Source of the DNA: Pararhizobium sp.
GTDB lineage: Bacteria; Pseudomonadota; Alphaproteobacteria; Rhizobiales; Rhizobiaceae
NCBI GenBank assembly: GCA_017794825.1
Contig: CP051237.1
Span: 4,172,501 to 4,236,500 of the forward strand
Direction of reading: 5' to 3'
Length of the DNA: 64,000 nucleotides
The first letter of the stretch is position 1. Each line of letters starts with the position of its first letter. Below, piece by piece: positions 61,823 through 64,000 of the stretch. Under the pieces are notes generated by a model. The model was given only the letters and a program-made list of their open reading frames with translations, made no database searches and was not told the DNA's origin. Both the position numbers and the translations under genes were made by a program.

Positions 61823-62222
61823 AGAGGTGAATTATATCTGGAGACACCGGACTGGCGTCACTCCGTCACATTTATCCTTTCGATCTCGTGTTGCCGCTTG
61901 GCTTTGACATACCGATTAACTGCTAAATCCGTCCGTCAAGCCGGCTTTGTCCAGCGCTTCTGATGCATCGCGGTAAACAGAACTCCTGTGAGGTTGTCCG
62001 CTGTTCCTTTGTTGCAAGTCCCCACGAACCTCGCCAGGTGTGTGTTCAGCGCGCCGAGATAGAACAGGCTTGTGGAGAGGATTGTCAGAAACGTGCGCAT
62101 GGGCAGAGTTGTTCGCGATCGATCTGCAATTTTCTCTGTCCGCGAAACCTTGGCGTCAACGATGAAGAACTCAAAAAATTGGCGCATCAGACGCTGGAGC
62201 AGCGGTAGGCCATCACTGACTT
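61823..62222. other. Gene-poor stretch with a duplicated fragment
   Basis: 400 bases without a convincing gene. It contains the 37-base duplicate 62126-62162 of the end of the gene at 63029. An open minus-strand frame 61936-62226 includes that fragment but has no other recognisable sequence. Confidence 0.5.
62126..62162 (-). pseudogene. Partial duplicate of the 63029 gene end
   Basis: 35 of 37 bases match 63036-63072. On the minus strand it reads VDAKVSRTEKIAD, as does the C terminus VDAKVARIEKIAD of the gene at 63029-63382. A scrap of a lost paralog. Confidence 0.7.
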
Positions 62223-62597
62223 TCATTCCTCAGATAGGCTCAATGTCGCCGACACAAATTCAATCGTCTCGCAGTAAAACTGGAAGCTGTAACTCTCGTG
62301 GTTGTCTATCGACCAGTTGATGCTTTCCATTCCGCGGTTGGATATGTCGTATGCAGACAGGTGCGCAGGATCGAAATTGCCTGGAGATAAATCTCCCGCC
62401 TCGAAGCCGTTGACACGGTTGAATCTGACCTTGAGCTTTTCGATGTCTTCGCCACTTGTGAGGCTGAGTATCAAATCTATTCGATACCCGTTTGCGAGAA
62501 ATTTCATCGACTTGATAATGTTAAAACGACTCAGCGTCGCGCTAATATCGTGTCGCTGGAACGGTCCAAGAATTACCGAATTGATCACTTTAGCCAT
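62223..62597 (-). CDS. Hypothetical protein (124 aa)
   Basis: 124 residues from ATG 62597; ribosome site weak. Beta-rich composition: NSVILGPFQRHDISATLSRF, then FQFYCETIEFVSATLSLSEE at the end. No known domain. It could be a small immunity-type protein, given the neighbouring single-gene proteins, but nothing proves it. Confidence 0.5.
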   Translation of the reverse strand: MAKVINSVILGPFQRHDISATLSRFNIIKSMKFLANGYRIDLILSLTSGEDIEKLKVRFNRVNGFEAGDLSPGNFDPAHLSAYDISNRGMESINWSIDNHESYSFQFYCETIEFVSATLSLSEE

Positions 62598-62697
62598 AGC
62601 ACATCATATTCCGTTGCCACGGATTGCCGCCAAGGGAAGGCGGGTAATCCGAATGAATTGAGTTCGATTCCTCACATCACCGGTTGAAACAGATGGC

Positions 62698-63021
62698 CTA
62701 AATTTTCACCCATATTTTCCATAATGGAGCGCCTAGGCATTCCGCCATCTCGTCGTCCTGTTCCGCTGTTGTCTCTTCAATATCCGGGTTCAGTGCTTCG
62801 AGAGCGAAGCGCCCGAACGCGGCTGGCCAGACGTACCTTAAATCGTTGAGGGAAATGTCTCTCCCGCAGCACGGCGCTTTGACGTCAAGGTTCCCGAAAT
62901 CGTTGTCAAACGCTCGCGCCATTGCTTCTCCCCACCAGACTTCGGCGTCCGCACCACAACTGCTGCATTCGACGCCTGACCAATTCTCTCCGGGATCGTA
63001 AAATCTCACGCTGTCTGACAT
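62698..63021 (-). CDS. Small zinc-ribbon-like hypothetical protein (107 aa)
   Basis: 107 residues. Cys19-x-x-Cys22 (ECSSCGAD) and Cys51-Cys52 (APCCGRD) could hold a zinc ion. Acidic and Trp-rich, including YVWPAAFGRFALEAL. No known family. Followed after 7 bases on the same strand (upstream in transcription) by the membrane-anchored protein at 63029, so the two are probably one operon. Confidence 0.6.
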   Translation of the reverse strand: MSDSVRFYDPGENWSGVECSSCGADAEVWWGEAMARAFDNDFGNLDVKAPCCGRDISLNDLRYVWPAAFGRFALEALNPDIEETTAEQDDEMAECLGAPLWKIWVKI

Positions 63022-63028
63022 CTAATCC

Positions 63029-63382
63029 TCAATCAGCAATTTTCTCTATCCGCGCAACCTTGGCGTCAACGAAGAACACGCTGCATTGATTATCGTCGAG
63101 CAGTCCCAGCGTGTACAGGGAGAGACTGTCTTCATAGGTCAGGAGGGGATGTAAATAATGTGTGCCAGCGCCGCCTTTGTTGACCATGACGTCTTCACTC
63201 TGATCGTATTTGGAAAACAGCGCCTCGACTTCTGCGCGAGATTGTCCGACTGCAATTCTGTCGCAGTCATTCAATACGAGGTTGGTTTGGCGGTCATAGA
63301 GATACAGCGTCCAGGGGATCGCGACCGCAGCCAAAAATATCAGTGTCACTATACCAACGAAGAATTTTGAACCGACTGTCAA
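63029..63382 (-). CDS. Membrane-anchored small protein, BamE/SmpA-like
   Basis: 117 residues. One N-terminal membrane helix (FFVGIVTLIFLAAVAIPWTL, 7-26) and a small soluble domain with CDRIAVGQSRAEVEALFSKYD, the pattern of SmpA/BamE-like folds. The C terminus (VDAKVARIEKIAD) is partly duplicated at 62126. Function unknown; localisation inner membrane facing the periplasm by the positive-inside rule is uncertain. Confidence 0.6.
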   Translation of the reverse strand: MTVGSKFFVGIVTLIFLAAVAIPWTLYLYDRQTNLVLNDCDRIAVGQSRAEVEALFSKYDQSEDVMVNKGGAGTHYLHPLLTYEDSLSLYTLGLLDDNQCSVFFVDAKVARIEKIAD

Positions 63383-63716
63383 AGAAAATTTCCCGAATCA
63401 AACAGGATTTCAAAAGTTGGAATTCAGCGAATATCTGAAGGCCAAACGGCGAAGCATACCAGGCACAGATCCTACCGATACAGTCTGTCCGACTTGATCT
63501 TACACTTCCAGTTTTGATTTCCCACCGTACCACTGTTGAAAGGCCGGCACTAAATGGCTGCGCAACCTGAGCGCACATTTTTGTCTTGTTCCCATGTATT
63601 CATTTTGCGTATCCGCGAGGGGTATTCAGGATCAGGTAGTACACCCGAATCAAACATCGGGGAAATTCTGAAAAAATGACCAACGTTGTTTGCGGAATCT
63701 TCACGGCGCTGCGGCT
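63383..63716. other. Gene-free stretch
   Basis: 334 bases between the 63029 gene and the thermonuclease. No convincing ORF with a ribosome site, tRNA or hairpin terminator is seen; probably the divergent promoter region. Confidence 0.4.
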
Positions 63717-64000
63717 ATGTCTTCGGGCATGGCGTTCAACGTTGTCCCATTTCGTCGTCGATCGAAACTGCCCCGCAGGCTCTTTCTTGCGGGCATGCTT
63801 GTTGCGGCGTTCTCCGCTGGCGCCGCATACAATGCATTGGACATTGACCAGTGGGTTCATCGGCAATTGTCGCAGGAGCCGGCTTCTGCATACCGGTTCG
63901 AACGTATCAACTTCTCGATTTGCGGCAGCTTCAGGCGCTACACGTGCGTCATTGACGGCGACACCGTTTGGCTGAGAGGAGAGAAGATCCGTCTGGCCGG
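63717..64000 (+). CDS. Thermonuclease (SNase-like) family protein, 5' part
   Basis: The frame is open to the right edge, so 94 codons are seen. After a basic start (PFRRRSKLPRR) and one hydrophobic segment (LFLAGMLVAAFSAGAAY) that anchors or exports the protein, the nuclease domain begins YTCVIDGDTVWLRGEKIRLA, the substrate-binding start of staphylococcal-nuclease domains. Expected to continue with GIDAPE-type sequence. The start ATG at 63717 is the first in frame with a plausible signal region; a later ATG at 63729 is possible. Confidence 0.75.
   Translation, partial: MSSGMAFNVVPFRRRSKLPRRLFLAGMLVAAFSAGAAYNALDIDQWVHRQLSQEPASAYRFERINFSICGSFRRYTCVIDGDTVWLRGEKIRLA

Noticed and set aside
63600..63866. 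Minus-strand ORF of 88 codons
   Set aside because: Overlaps the thermonuclease start and has no ribosome site or domain.
1..64000. CRISPR array
   Set aside because: No regularly spaced direct repeats were seen anywhere in the window.

Overview
The window is GC-rich DNA with alphaproteobacterial gene style. It has Rhizobiales-type genes, strong GGAGG/AAGGA ribosome sites, TAXI-TRAP, Liv-type and ribose-type importers, many GntR regulators and a tRNA-linked integrase. A Phyllobacteriaceae- or Rhizobiaceae-like chromosome is the best guess, but no rRNA or marker gene here fixes the species.

Layout. (1) 1-5186: the right end of an integrated element. It carries an SDR, an aldehyde dehydrogenase, a class II aldolase-type protein, a LysR regulator and an intact tyrosine recombinase, and ends at a 47-base 3' fragment of tRNA-Lys(CTT) that looks like an attachment site. 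(2) 5187-8647: junction debris (small ORF, remnant of a second integrase, remnant SDR), then a CPA2 antiporter. (3) 8760-18501: a ThDP enzyme, a TAXI-TRAP importer and a five-gene Liv-type ABC importer. (4) 18825-43414: a dense catabolic supercluster. It holds a FAD monooxygenase, two maleate-isomerase-fold proteins, a PuuE-like deacetylase, SDRs, an MBL-fold hydrolase, two isocitrate-lyase/PEP-mutase-family lyases, an aconitase-family LeuC/LeuD-like pair, two isochorismatase-fold amidases, a CaiB CoA-transferase, an alpha/beta hydrolase, a ribose-type ABC importer and a HyuA-HyuB-YrdC-amidase operon. (5) 43670-52180: mixed genes including PhyH, CGNR, cyclase, HIT, an ogt-alkA-araC repair operon, VOC, a DHFR-like protein, SRPBCC and a coiled-coil repeat protein. 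(6) 52377-54810: HMG-CoA-lyase-like lyase, a third isochorismatase-fold amidase and a GntR regulator, which resume the catabolic theme. (7) 54830-61318: YcaO protein, unknown protein, haem peroxidase and a class III cyclase with TPRs. (8) 61319-64000: AT-richer small hypothetical genes, a duplicated gene fragment and the start of a thermonuclease.

How the parts may work together (inference). Amidases, hydantoinase, maleate isomerases, a LeuCD-like hydratase and a dimethylmalate/methylisocitrate-type lyase fit import and breakdown of one or more cyclic amides or N-heterocycles. The route would pass through N-carbamoyl or maleamate-type compounds to (substituted) maleate, hydration, and cleavage to pyruvate-level acids. 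The best physical evidence that these units form one regulon is a 14-base site, TTTGTC-N2-GAC(C/A)AA-like, found upstream of six separate units (10619, 18752, 25113, 30441, 37660, 52324). At 52319 it abuts a textbook TTGCCT-17-TATAAT promoter. Two paralogous GntR/UTRA regulators (24187, 54046) are the likely readers. A second palindrome, TTTGTACACAA, occurs twice between livH and the monooxygenase.
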